Position numbers and translations under genes: made by a program. A stretch of 64,000 bases of DNA from SB11 sp964584305 (GTDB lineage: Bacteria > Bacteroidota > Bacteroidia > UBA8524). Shown in pieces: positions 42,901 through 51,299 of this stretch. Under the pieces are notes generated by a model. That model did no database searches. It was not told where the DNA came from and saw only the letters and a list, made by a program, of their open reading frames with translations. Every line of letters starts with the position of its first letter. The stretch's first letter is position 1. The stretch lies in contig CAZOZL010000006.1 in NCBI GenBank assembly GCA_964584305.1, positions 62,001 through 126,000 on the forward strand, read 5' to 3'.

Positions 42901-45900
42901 ATACGGATAAATGCCTTTAAATCGCCATTTCTAAGCCCTTTTGTTTCTCCTTCAGCGTGCATAAACATACGAATACGTTTGTAATTACGAAAATCGAAAC
43001 GGGTGGTTTTAAATACCCCACGGGCATCACCATCTTGCAAATTACACACCCTTACCGAAAGTGATTGTTCGTTTTGCTGTACATTGTTGGGGGTGGTTAC
43101 ATTCAACTCTCTAAAAAAGCCTGGGGGTAGTACATAGTTTATAGGTACACGGGTACCGTTTTCCTCTATATTTACTGTTGATACAGAAAATGCTGTTGGG
43201 TCTCCTGGTGCTCCTGGTACAGAAGGCACAGCAACGGATAGTGGCTTGGTATAACGCCTCCAGTCAGCACGCACTAATTGCATTTGAGCAAAACGTAGTA
43301 CTACGGGCTGGTCAAAACCTTTTACGAAAAGGCGAGCAAAACGTATAGACCTGAAATCGCTAATCCCTCCTATTCTTTTTGACCAAGAGTTTACGGGGAT
43401 ACGCAATTGATACCAAACAATGTTTTCAAACGTGCCATCTTCTAACTTTACTGACACCGAAGCACTGTCCGTAACATAGTTTTGACCTACTACTAATGAT
43501 GTGGGAGTTAAATCTATTTTATATTGGTAGTACTGCTCGGTAATATTTAAACTAAAATCACGGTTAATATCCTCATCGTCAGGAAAATTAGTTCTTGTTA
43601 TTGGATAACCGTCAGGCTGTACGGTGGCTAATTGTGAGTTGCCTTCCTGCCCGTTTATTTGTTGGTAGCGTTTTAGCGTTCCTGCACCCTGTGCATCAAA
43701 ATTGCCGCTACTGTGAAACAGGTAATTATCGGCAGAAGGGTCGTTTAGTGCATTTTGATATGCCGCAGAGGCAGTGCCAAATGTGGTGGCTATGCTATCT
43801 AAATACTTTTTGTGGTGGATGCGCTCATTCTCATCATTAAAACCATCCAAACCCACATCTTGTGCCCTCCTTGCATCAGGGTTGGCATCAAAAGCGTTGT
43901 TTAGTGCAGGTGCATTGGGTACTTGCGCCCAAGCAGTAACATCTACTAAAGGATCTACGGTGGCGGGTGTTGGTAGTCCATTCTCAAAACTTTTTCGGGT
44001 ATCTCTAAGTACGTCCTCAGAAACAGAGCCTAAGTTTAAGTATAAAGCACCGCCTGTGGTATTATTGGCATTAAACTGCCCGTCTTGTATTGTTCCGTTG
44101 GGTCCCGTTATAAAAGGATCCATCACCCATATTTCTAAATAGTCAATATTAGCTGCCTCAAAATCGTTTTGGTTTATACGGCGCATAATACCGCCCCAAC
44201 TTTGTTTCGGGTCTTTTAATTCGCCATCGGTATTTAAACCATCAACGGTGTAGTTATACTGCCCTCGCTGGTTGGGGTAATAAGCTAAGTCAAAAGTGGG
44301 TAAATTTTGTGGGATACCTTGTTGCACTTGGCGGTTTTGAAATACTTCGCTTTGCAATACCTCACGGGTATAGTGGTTGGATAGTGCAGTAGGGTTATTA
44401 ATTAAGTTAGGAGGGGTTGGAGGGCTACTGCTTTGCTGGTTACGAAAAAATATAGGGTCTAATGAATACCATGCTAATCGTGCGCGATTATATCCAAAGC
44501 CCAACTCATCCGCTGTGTTTTGTGTTTCAGGAAATAAATCGGGCTGCCCCTCTGGCGTACTTGCCAAAAACCAGCCTGTGCCTAAGCGCAAGTCAAAAGG
44601 CGTTTCACTTGCTTCAAAGTCATCAATAAAGGCAGTGCCACGCTCGCCAATAGTTTTTGGGTTTTGCGGGAAAAGTTTTGCCCCCTCGAAACTAAACTGA
44701 ATGTTTGAAGGCTCTTTTGTACTAATAAATGGTAAACGGTCTAACAGCCTTGTTAAACCTCTTGATTCTCTACGAATAGAACCGTCTATACCCACCACGG
44801 TGTTTAGTAAAGGCTCTTCGCCTATATTTACTTTAGGTGTTATAGGACGCTCGTACAGGTGCATTATTGTACCCCCAATTATAAAATCTTTATCTACTTT
44901 ATAGTCGAAACGCCCACCCACCAAAGTCTTTTGTTGTATGCTAAACAGGTTATTGTTTTCTGATGTAACTTTTATTACCGCACCCGAATTTAGGATACCT
45001 GAATTAAGAATTTTAACCCTACCAATGGTATAATCTACTATATAGTCCGTTCCTTCATTAAGCAATGTTCCATTGGCAGTAACCCTTACCGAGCCTTGCG
45101 GAATATTGATACCGTTAAGTGAAATTTCGGAATTAGACGAGCCTTGATAACTTCCCCGTAAAAAGAATTTATTTTTCAGCACTTCTTGTTGTGCCAGCCA
45201 CTTTGTAGAGTCGTACAAGGCATCGTAGGCATAATAATCCGCATTTCGAGGGTCGTTAAATTTTGAGCGCAAAAAACTTCCAAAAGGCTCTCGAACGGGA
45301 AAAATAATTCTGCCGTTTGATGTATTTATGGTAAGCCCTTCAATAAAATCAAAAACCCCATCAGGAGTGGGTTCACCTTGCGAATTTATTTTATCAAGAT
45401 TAAGAACAGATATAAGGGGAATACCTATAAAATTAGGTTCATCTTTTGCGGGGATATAATTTAAATCAGCTCCCGTAGGATCATCCGCATAAATTACATT
45501 AAGTTTAAATTGGTCTTTTTGTACACTAAACGAGCCTAATGAGTATATGTTCTTCATCATTAAGTTCCAAATGGGTAACGTAGTGGTAATGGTAGCCCCT
45601 TTTAGCATTTTCAAGAATAAAGCACTGGGCTGGTTGGGGTCTATTGAGGATACCTCTCTGGTAAATTCACCCACTTTAAAAACCCGTCCGTTTAATACAT
45701 ATTCATAAGCGACGGCTAAAATTTCATCGTTGTTTAGTGCTTGATTAAGCGATATATACCCTAAGCGGGGATTTAGTGTAAACTCATTAGTATTTAACTG
45801 GCGGGCATTGTTAAGCAACTGAAAATCTTGAATTGGGTCATACCCTTGATCACGCAGAAACTTTACTGCTTTGTTTGATTGGCGAACATCGTCTTGAAAC

Positions 45901-47114
45901 TGAAATGTTTGGTATAATGTGTTTGAGCTATTATCAGCATTTACTGCCCCCCCAGGGTTAAGCCAGTTTTTATTAAAAGGGTCTGCCTCTGCCAAATCCA
46001 TAAATGCCAAAATATCACGAGTATTATCAAAAATACCTGTGCGGTTGGTTACCCATACTTGCACATTTGTGATAAGAACGGGCGAGCTTATAAATGGTGA
46101 GGTGCTGCACCATTCGTCGTAATTATCAGCAAAGTACTGGCTAAGGAAATAGTGGCGGTTTACATCGTAGTTATCTGCCTGTATATCAAACTCGGTTACT
46201 TGTGCACCGCCTGTTACTTCAGTTTCAGTAGTTTGCCCCCGTTGTTGGGTAAATATGGTGCTTACCATTAGCCTACCAAACTGCAACTGTACCAGTGCCC
46301 CAAAAAGGCTTTGCCCCCCCTGAATGAGACTACTATTAAGCGGTAAACTTACATTACCCAATTGTACATTTTTAACAATATCGTCCTCTTTGCCTTGCCA
46401 GTTAAGGTTTATTTGGTTGTCAAAATCAAAAGTGGCTTCGGTATCGTATCGCCAAGTAGTTTTAAATCTATCGCCAATAGAGCCTGTTAGATTAAACTGT
46501 ATTTTTTGGCGAAAATCAAACTGCCCGTTGCGTTGCTGGCGAACTGTAAATGCAGGGTTTCTTACTTCATTAAAATTCCACCCGAAAATAATTTCGGCAG
46601 AACCTTGAGGGCGTAAATCTACTAAGCCACCACCAAATAATTTATCTAATACTTTTGGACCTAAATTGAGTTTTGGAATAATGCTATTGCCCTTAACAAA
46701 GTTTTGTGCTTTAGAACGTTGCCTAAAATAAGACTGATTCTCTTGCCTGCGCCTTTGCTCTAAATACTCTTTCATAGTTTTAGATTCGGGCAGGCGATAA
46801 TCTTCGCCACCAACAGTTTGTTTTTCTATATAGTTGCCTGTGGCGGTATCATATACCACCACTTTTTTTATGTTTGCAGGGTCTTTAAGGTCTAATGGAT
46901 TTTTCTTTTTCTTTTTAAAGTTCTTATTGTCTTCGATGGGAAATTTTAACTTTAAAGAATCTTGTGTGGGAGTATCCGCAGCAAATATATAGGGGTACTT
47001 ACTTGCATAAGTTTCTACCTCCATAGGGTTGCCCATAGCAAAAGCAGAGTTTGCAAGTAAAGGCAATACTATACCCCATAGCACAAATAAAATTACATTT
47101 TTTGGTAAGCCCAT
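39936..47114 (-). CDS. sprA: Cell-surface protein SprA (T9SS outer-membrane translocon, Sov)
   Basis: 2392 residues, the expected size for SprA, which forms the very large beta-barrel channel through which T9SS cargo crosses the outer membrane. The signal peptide is about 1-26 (MGLPKNVILFVLWGIVLPLLANSAFA). The body shows typical SprA blocks: IPKLNLGPKVLDKLFGGGLVDLRPQGSAEIIFGW near 150-183, FDFRQKIQFNLTGSIGDR, GKEDDIVKNVQLGNVSLPLNSSLIQGGQSLFGALVQLQFGRLMVSTIFTQQRG, TKEPSNIQFSFEGA, and a barrel-type C-terminus (GGLSLRYTLQ). A run of Lys/Arg/Glu/Asp (EEEEDDGKGNKRKKKKKKKRE) lies near 1920-1942. It follows ruvA on the same strand, a neighbourhood I recall for sprA in other Bacteroidota. It should be required for export of the type A and type B proteins in this window. 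Confidence 0.96.
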   Translation of the reverse strand: MGLPKNVILFVLWGIVLPLLANSAFAMGNPMEVETYASKYPYIFAADTPTQDSLKLKFPIEDNKNFKKKKKNPLDLKDPANIKKVVVYDTATGNYIEKQTVGGEDYRLPESKTMKEYLEQRRRQENQSYFRQRSKAQNFVKGNSIIPKLNLGPKVLDKLFGGGLVDLRPQGSAEIIFGWNFNEVRNPAFTVRQQRNGQFDFRQKIQFNLTGSIGDRFKTTWRYDTEATFDFDNQINLNWQGKEDDIVKNVQLGNVSLPLNSSLIQGGQSLFGALVQLQFGRLMVSTIFTQQRGQTTETEVTGGAQVTEFDIQADNYDVNRHYFLSQYFADNYDEWCSTSPFISSPVLITNVQVWVTNRTGIFDNTRDILAFMDLAEADPFNKNWLNPGGAVNADNSSNTLYQTFQFQDDVRQSNKAVKFLRDQGYDPIQDFQLLNNARQLNTNEFTLNPRLGYISLNQALNNDEILAVAYEYVLNGRVFKVGEFTREVSSIDPNQPSALFLKMLKGATITTTLPIWNLMMKNIYSLGSFSVQKDQFKLNVIYADDPTGADLNYIPAKDEPNFIGIPLISVLNLDKINSQGEPTPDGVFDFIEGLTINTSNGRIIFPVREPFGSFLRSKFNDPRNADYYAYDALYDSTKWLAQQEVLKNKFFLRGSYQGSSNSEISLNGINIPQGSVRVTANGTLLNEGTDYIVDYTIGRVKILNSGILNSGAVIKVTSENNNLFSIQQKTLVGGRFDYKVDKDFIIGGTIMHLYERPITPKVNIGEEPLLNTVVGIDGSIRRESRGLTRLLDRLPFISTKEPSNIQFSFEGAKLFPQNPKTIGERGTAFIDDFEASETPFDLRLGTGWFLASTPEGQPDLFPETQNTADELGFGYNRARLAWYSLDPIFFRNQQSSSPPTPPNLINNPTALSNHYTREVLQSEVFQNRQVQQGIPQNLPTFDLAYYPNQRGQYNYTVDGLNTDGELKDPKQSWGGIMRRINQNDFEAANIDYLEIWVMDPFITGPNGTIQDGQFNANNTTGGALYLNLGSVSEDVLRDTRKSFENGLPTPATVDPLVDVTAWAQVPNAPALNNAFDANPDARRAQDVGLDGFNDENERIHHKKYLDSIATTFGTASAAYQNALNDPSADNYLFHSSGNFDAQGAGTLKRYQQINGQEGNSQLATVQPDGYPITRTNFPDDEDINRDFSLNITEQYYQYKIDLTPTSLVVGQNYVTDSASVSVKLEDGTFENIVWYQLRIPVNSWSKRIGGISDFRSIRFARLFVKGFDQPVVLRFAQMQLVRADWRRYTKPLSVAVPSVPGAPGDPTAFSVSTVNIEENGTRVPINYVLPPGFFRELNVTTPNNVQQNEQSLSVRVCNLQDGDARGVFKTTRFDFRNYKRIRMFMHAEGETKGLRNGDLKAFIRMGTDLENNYYEYELPLLVTPDNSREENQVWPTENELNVLLEDFYLAKQLRSNAGASLVDEFVYDLGDGKRITLKGLPDMSNVRVIMLGVKNPLKQDNPATDDGLPKCGEIWFNELRVVEFNNQGGEAATARLVTKLADIGTFSISGNYQSIGWGGIDKKLNDRNLNEIMLYDIQTSLELGKFFPAKWGLTIPFFLQRGEQFIRPKYNPLNPDILLETTVKAAQSEEERQKILTAAEDYTSRRSFNFSNIRKNRTGGGKPRLWDIENFNFSYSFQEVFKRNQRISANLQRTWRGSGQYTFATGAKNIQPFKKIVKPKKWLRLVRDFNFTPYPQSLSVRADVNRYYSRLINRNNDDPFTIVPILYDKNFTMNRVYDLRWDLTKSLKIDYQATSNARIDEPIGKIDRNEDPTKIDTIRNNFINLGRTTNYTQITNVTYTLPLNKIPLLDWVTASARYSANYGWVTAPPAIRSLGNTIQNSQNLSYTGQFNMLNLYNKIPALRKINQNRNRPKPRRQKQEEEEDDGKGNKRKKKKKKKREASGFGITLAKTVMMVKNASFTVTQTNGTTLPGFRHTPLYLGNDVDRNAPGWDFVFGAQDPNIRYRLAREGFLTTDTLQNTFFAQTSRQDFSASATLEPFKDFRVELRFVRNHTQNTQSVFRFDETEQGFRDFGFQETGSFQIGVSTLRTALRGKEVSSNEKTFQQFLNNRFVVAQRISAEDPRSVGAAQSGFPNGYTDKNQGVLISSFLSAYTGTNAQDQSLGLFPRIPFPSIRINYNGLSRIKQIKKIASSITLSSFYSATYNMPQYKTILSSSDSINPLDDNFDPQYEIRSVTINESFNPLIRIDINFVNNFTTNVEYKSTRNIALSLANYTLIETRNSEFIIGIGYRGKEIYLPFKIRGRKPYLKNDLNIRFDFSIRDVVTITRNVQNLQSNPTQGQRILSIKPQIDYMLNEKLNLRFFYDRRVSTPATSNAFPTAITQGGLSLRYTLQ

Positions 47115-47128
47115 TAAAATTAAAATCC

Positions 47129-47148
47129 TTACTACGCCAACGTAGTAA
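47129..47148. promoter_or_regulatory. Perfect inverted repeat in the sprA leader
   Basis: TTACTACG-CCAA-CGTAGTAA: 8-bp arms and a 4-base loop, 14 bases upstream of the sprA ATG. A TACTTTTTT box lies about 30 bases further upstream on the minus strand and resembles the -7 element, so the repeat could be an RNA hairpin at the ribosome entry region or a protein-binding site. Confidence 0.45.
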
Positions 47149-47211
47149 ATCGTCTGTTTTCTTTAAAAAAGTAAAAAATTTCGCAATAGGCTATTTTTTT
47201 TGAGGGTACAA

Positions 47212-47805
47212 CTATAGGCTTTTTAAAGCAATTTTAATAATTTCTTCTACCTGTATTTCATTTTTTGATGAGTCCATCACCTTTTTCACCATTTTCTCTA
47301 TTGCGGCTCGGTTAAAACCTAACATTAATAATGCGCTTACGGCTTCTTGCCTTGCAGCTAATGTGCCAGAGTCTGGCGCTGATAAACTGGTATCTATCCC
47401 TGCCTTTTTCACTTTATCTTGTAATTCTAACACTAAACGTTGCGCTGTTTTTGGTCCTATCCCTTTCACCGCTTTAAGTAACGTGATGTCTCCCGTTATT
47501 ATTGCATGGTTAAGATCGTTTGGAGATAAAGACGATAATATCATGCGTGCCGTTGATGGACCTACCCCGTTTACTGATATAAGGTTACGAAAAAGTAACC
47601 GCTCATCCTCACTATAAAAGCCAAAAAGTGTATGGCTATCTTCTTTTATAGAGAGATGGGTGTAGATGCTGGTACTTTGCTGGTCTTTTATCTTCTCAAA
47701 AGTATATAATGATATTTGAACTTCGTAGCCAATACCTCCTGCGGTTTCTAAAATAACTTGGGTAGGGTTTATATGTACTACTTTGCCCTTTATAAAAGCA
47801 ATCAT
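47212..47805 (-). CDS. ruvA: Holliday junction branch migration protein RuvA
   Basis: 197 residues. The N-terminal OB-fold is MIAFIKGKVVHINPTQVILETAGGIGYEVQIS. The two HhH motifs are LLFRNLISVNGVGPSTARMILSSL and ITLLKAVKGIGPKTAQRLVLELQDKV. The C-terminal domain that contacts RuvB is at about 150-197 (AVSALLMLGFNRAAIEKMVKKV). It binds four-way junctions as a tetramer and recruits the RuvB motor. It precedes sprA by 97 bases. Confidence 0.96.
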   Translation of the reverse strand: MIAFIKGKVVHINPTQVILETAGGIGYEVQISLYTFEKIKDQQSTSIYTHLSIKEDSHTLFGFYSEDERLLFRNLISVNGVGPSTARMILSSLSPNDLNHAIITGDITLLKAVKGIGPKTAQRLVLELQDKVKKAGIDTSLSAPDSGTLAARQEAVSALLMLGFNRAAIEKMVKKVMDSSKNEIQVEEIIKIALKSL

Positions 47806-47853
47806 GCTGTTTTGTGTTTAAACATCAAAGTAAACGAAAATTTATGTTAGCAG

Positions 47854-48549
47854 CTATATTGTAGCTACCGAAATTTTTAATAGGTTGGTAAATAGTGCTA
47901 CACCATCACGGTTTGATAAGGCTTCATCGGCGGCTCTTTCTGGGTGTGGCATCATCCCAAAAACGTTTCTGCCCACATTGGTTACTCCCGCAATGTTTTC
48001 TATTGCACCATTGGGGTTGGCGGCGGGTGTGGTAGTGCCGTTTTCATCGCAATATGTAAATAGTATTTGGTTATTGTTTTTTAGTTGTTTTAATGTTTCT
48101 GCATCAGCATAGTAGTTACCCTCGCCATGTGCAATAGGTATTTTTAGTGCTTTGGTTTTGCTTAAATTTTGGGTTAAAAGCGTATCTCCTTCAGGTTTAA
48201 TATAAACATTTTTGCAGATGTATTTGCGGCTGTTGTTGTGCAATAATGCCCCTGGGAGTAAGCCACTTTCGCACAGTATTTGGAAACCATTGCAAATGCC
48301 CATTACATAGCCGCCCTTATTTGCAAAGGCTATTACACTACTCATTATTGGTGATAATTTGGCTATGGCACCGCTACGCAAATAATCTCCATACGAGAAA
48401 CCACCAGGTAAAAATACCATATCGCAGTTTTGCAAATCAGTATCTTTGTGCCAAAGCTCTACAACCTCTTGTTTAGTAGTGTTTCGCAGCACCTCTACAA
48501 GGTCTTGGTCGCAATTGGAACCTGGGAATATTATAACGCCAAACTTCAT
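47854..48549 (-). CDS. purQ: Phosphoribosylformylglycinamidine synthase subunit PurQ
   Basis: 231 residues, the glutaminase subunit of FGAM synthase in purine synthesis. It starts with the canonical MKFGVIIFPGSNCDQDL. FLPGGFSYGDYLRSGAIA is at 47-64, and the nucleophile Cys86 is in MGICNGFQIL. The His and Glu of the triad are in the C-terminal GMMPHPERAADEAL block. A separate PurQ implies small PurL and PurS elsewhere. The start is fixed by homology and lies 4 bases after an exact promoter box, so the mRNA may be leaderless. Confidence 0.96.
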   Translation of the reverse strand: MKFGVIIFPGSNCDQDLVEVLRNTTKQEVVELWHKDTDLQNCDMVFLPGGFSYGDYLRSGAIAKLSPIMSSVIAFANKGGYVMGICNGFQILCESGLLPGALLHNNSRKYICKNVYIKPEGDTLLTQNLSKTKALKIPIAHGEGNYYADAETLKQLKNNNQILFTYCDENGTTTPAANPNGAIENIAGVTNVGRNVFGMMPHPERAADEALSNRDGVALFTNLLKISVATI

Positions 48550-48553
48550 ATTG

Positions 48554-48561
48554 CAAAGGTA
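48554..48561 (-). promoter_or_regulatory. Predicted -7 promoter element for purQ
   Basis: Reads TACCTTTG on the minus strand, an exact TAnnTTTG match, with only CAAT between it and the purQ ATG. Confidence 0.6.
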
Positions 48562-48845
48562 GTGCTTTGCATTAAAATTATTTAATTTCTAATGATAACA
48601 CCAAACAAAAAGTAAAGTAGTAGGGCTACGGGTGTATAAAGACGGGGGATTTGACCGCCTGTTCGGGCGAGGCGACTTGAATATCACTTTCATTATACCC
48701 CACCCAATAAAGATACCGTGCCGTTCGGCGGGTTTCCTTCGTCAGTATTGTACAAGTATTACTGCCGCACAGGCAGATGAGTTCCGATAGCTATCAGGAT
48801 AGGACAGACAGTATGGCTATAAAGGCTAAACCTGTTCCTAATTTT
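48562..48845. other. Intergenic stretch with palindromic GC-richer blocks
   Basis: It lies between the first carbonic anhydrase gene and purQ. It contains CGCC-TGTTC-GGGCG near 48657-48671, a CCGATAGCTATCAGG block near 48786-48800 that resembles the CCCGATA/TATCGGG core of the terminator at 4501-4530, and several further short inverted repeats. No open frame with protein-like content was seen. Confidence 0.5.
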
Positions 48846-49487
48846 TTACTTTTCATCAAAGCTATCAAAACGATAAATAGGGTCTATTTCATCGTTAGGT
48901 TTTATAGTTATTAAATTTTGCAAAAGCCCGTCGTTTAAGTGATATACCCAACCGTGTAAATAAGGGTATCCTTTTTCTTTCCGTGCTTTTTGAACGATAG
49001 ATGTTTTTGATAGGTTATGAACTTGCTCAATTATATTAACCTCTACTAACCTATTCCATTTTACTTCTTCGTTTTCTAAAGCATCAATTTCATCCCTGTG
49101 CAGGCGATAGACATCTTTTATATTTCTCACCCATTTATTCAGTAGCCCAAGGTGTTTATTTCCTAATGCTGCTTTTATGCCTCTACAACCATAATGACCA
49201 CAAACAATAATATGCTTAACCTTTAACACCTCAGTAGCATATTGCAAATCGCTTAAAAGATTCATATCTGTATTTACCACCATATTGGCAATATTACGAT
49301 GTACAAATATTTGCCCCGAGCGGGTGTTGGTTATTTCATTGGCAGGTACTTGGCTATCCGAACATTCTATCCAAAAAAAATCAGGATGTTGCTCTTCGCT
49401 TAATTTATAAAAATGTTTAGCAGCAGCACCAGTTCTTTCAGCTACCCATGCTTTGTTTTGGAGAAAAACTTTATCTATTAAATCCAT
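48846..49487 (-). CDS. Beta-class carbonic anhydrase with an altered active-site dyad
   Basis: 213 residues of the beta carbonic anhydrase family, which interconvert CO2 and bicarbonate. Zinc ligands are Cys42, His98 and Cys101 (ECSDSQVPANEI; CGHYGCRGI), with Asp44 in the usual position. The next key residue, normally Arg in CxDxR, is Gln46 (codon CAA, one base from CGA). The FVHRNIANMV block is intact. Loss of the Asp-Arg dyad may alter or abolish activity or shift regulation. It follows the SulP transporter gene by 7 bases, so the two are co-transcribed. Confidence 0.9.
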   Translation of the reverse strand: MDLIDKVFLQNKAWVAERTGAAAKHFYKLSEEQHPDFFWIECSDSQVPANEITNTRSGQIFVHRNIANMVVNTDMNLLSDLQYATEVLKVKHIIVCGHYGCRGIKAALGNKHLGLLNKWVRNIKDVYRLHRDEIDALENEEVKWNRLVEVNIIEQVHNLSKTSIVQKARKEKGYPYLHGWVYHLNDGLLQNLITIKPNDEIDPIYRFDSFDEK

Positions 49488-49494
49488 TACTTTT

Positions 49495-51036
49495 TTATTT
49501 TTTATTTTTCAAATGCTCTAAACTTCCCTCCAGCTCAACATTAATGTTTTTGTGTGCAGTAGTGCCTATAAAATCTTCAAGCAGCTCAATAATATCAGGG
49601 TCTATAAATCCTGCTTTCGAGGTGTCAATTATCAACTCACAATTATATGGAATAATTGAAAGACAATCTTTTACCTCTTTAATATTTAAAAAAGTTACAT
49701 TATGCTTAAAGCGTAATAGGTAGTTGTCTCCGTGAGTAGTTAACGAAACCGTTTTTTGCTTATTTGAACGAATAGTAAAAAACAACCCAATCATTATACC
49801 TACTATAATACCCGACAGCAAATCAGTAAACAAAATAGCAATAATGGTAACCAAAAAAGGAATTAGTTGAGTGCGCCCTTTTTTAGCCACCGACTTGAAA
49901 ATATTTGGTGAGGTAAGTTTAAATCCAACAAAAAATAAAATACCAGCCAAAGCAGCTAAGGGAATTAAGTTGAGCCAAGGGGCTATAAAAATTACACAAA
50001 CCAAAAGTAAAATACCGTGTAAAACTGTTGAGGTTTTGGTTCTGCCTCCAGCACTTAAGTTGGCGGAACTACGCACAATAACAGCGGTTACAGGTAAGCC
50101 TCCAAATAAAGCCGAGACCATATTGCCTAACCCTTGCGCCTTTAATTCAGTATCCTTATTGGTGATGTGTTTTTCTGGGTCTATTTTATCCATTGCCTCA
50201 ACACTAAGTAATGACTCGAGGCTGGCAATTAAAGCTACGGTAATGCCAATTTGCCATACCGAAAAATTGCCTATGGCTGAAAAATCAGGAAACATAAGGT
50301 TATCAGCAAAGGCATTAAAAGAGCCCGTGATGGGGATTTTTGCCAAATGATTACCTTCTAAAGCGAAGGAAGTACTTAATTGAGGAAACCAAAACGAGTT
50401 TATTAGTATAGAAGCAACTACCGCCACTAAAGGACCAGGTATAATTTGAAACAACAAACGACTTTTTAGCGGTTTTAATTCCCAAATAGCCATAATGGCA
50501 ATGGTGATAAGGGTAATAATAGCTGCTGCTGGACGGAAAGTACGAATTGCAAACCAAATGGTACTAAAGGTATTACTACCGTCAGATTGTTCAAAGGTTA
50601 TATCGCCCTCATAGTCGGCATCATAGCCTAAAGCGTGAGGTATTTGTTTCAAAATAAGAATAATACCAATAGCTGCCAACATTCCTTTTATCACAGAAGA
50701 AGGCACGTAGTTGCCGATAATACCCGCCTTAGAAAAGCCTAAAATTAATTGAAACATCCCTGCAATAAGCACCGCCACTAAAAAAATATCGTAAGCTCCT
50801 AATTTTTCTATTGATACTACCACCACAGCCGTTAAGCCCGCCGCAGGTCCACTAACACTGAGGTTAGAATTGCTCACAATACCCACAACAATACCCCCTA
50901 CAATACCAGCAATTATGCCTGACATAAGGGGTGCATTTGATGCTAACGCAATACCCATACAAAGGGGTAAAGCAACTAAAAAAACTACTAAAGAGGCGGG
51001 TATATCTGTTTTTAAATGTTTTGTCCAATTAGCCAT
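49495..51036 (-). CDS. SulP family inorganic anion transporter
   Basis: 513 residues with many membrane helices. The N-terminal SulP block is DIPASLVVFLVALPLCMGIALASNAPLMSGIIAGIVGGIVVGI, then SNSNLSVSGPAAGLTAVVVVSIEKLGAY. A central LESLLSVEAMDKIDPEKHITNKDTELKAQGLGNMVSALFGGLPVTAVIVRSSANLSAGGRTK is the family hallmark. A C-terminal STAS domain covers about 435-513. SulP proteins take up sulfate or bicarbonate; coupling to a downstream carbonic anhydrase gene argues for bicarbonate. Confidence 0.92.
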   Translation of the reverse strand: MANWTKHLKTDIPASLVVFLVALPLCMGIALASNAPLMSGIIAGIVGGIVVGIVSNSNLSVSGPAAGLTAVVVVSIEKLGAYDIFLVAVLIAGMFQLILGFSKAGIIGNYVPSSVIKGMLAAIGIILILKQIPHALGYDADYEGDITFEQSDGSNTFSTIWFAIRTFRPAAAIITLITIAIMAIWELKPLKSRLLFQIIPGPLVAVVASILINSFWFPQLSTSFALEGNHLAKIPITGSFNAFADNLMFPDFSAIGNFSVWQIGITVALIASLESLLSVEAMDKIDPEKHITNKDTELKAQGLGNMVSALFGGLPVTAVIVRSSANLSAGGRTKTSTVLHGILLLVCVIFIAPWLNLIPLAALAGILFFVGFKLTSPNIFKSVAKKGRTQLIPFLVTIIAILFTDLLSGIIVGIMIGLFFTIRSNKQKTVSLTTHGDNYLLRFKHNVTFLNIKEVKDCLSIIPYNCELIIDTSKAGFIDPDIIELLEDFIGTTAHKNINVELEGSLEHLKNKK

Positions 51037-51299
51037 TAAAAGAGAAGTATAGGGTTATTGCAAAATATAATAAAAACATTGGAAAACGAGAAACATTTTT
51101 AGATTATAGAGCATATTTTGATAAACACTTGTTAGCACAAATTATACCAATAACCCTTGTAGCCAATAATATTAAGTGGCTTGAGTAGAAAATATCCTAC
51201 AATATGTTTAATTGGGGTAAGCTCACTCTACATTTACTTTTATCCCTTGCCCCATCTGTTTTTGTTAAATTAAATAACCAAATGATAGCGAATGCCCGT
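51037..51299. other. Intergenic region with the likely SulP promoter
   Basis: 263 bases between the SulP and DUF2490 genes, both on the minus strand. A near-consensus TATATTTTG box lies about 34 bases before the SulP ATG. No terminator-like hairpin or gene was seen. Confidence 0.4.
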
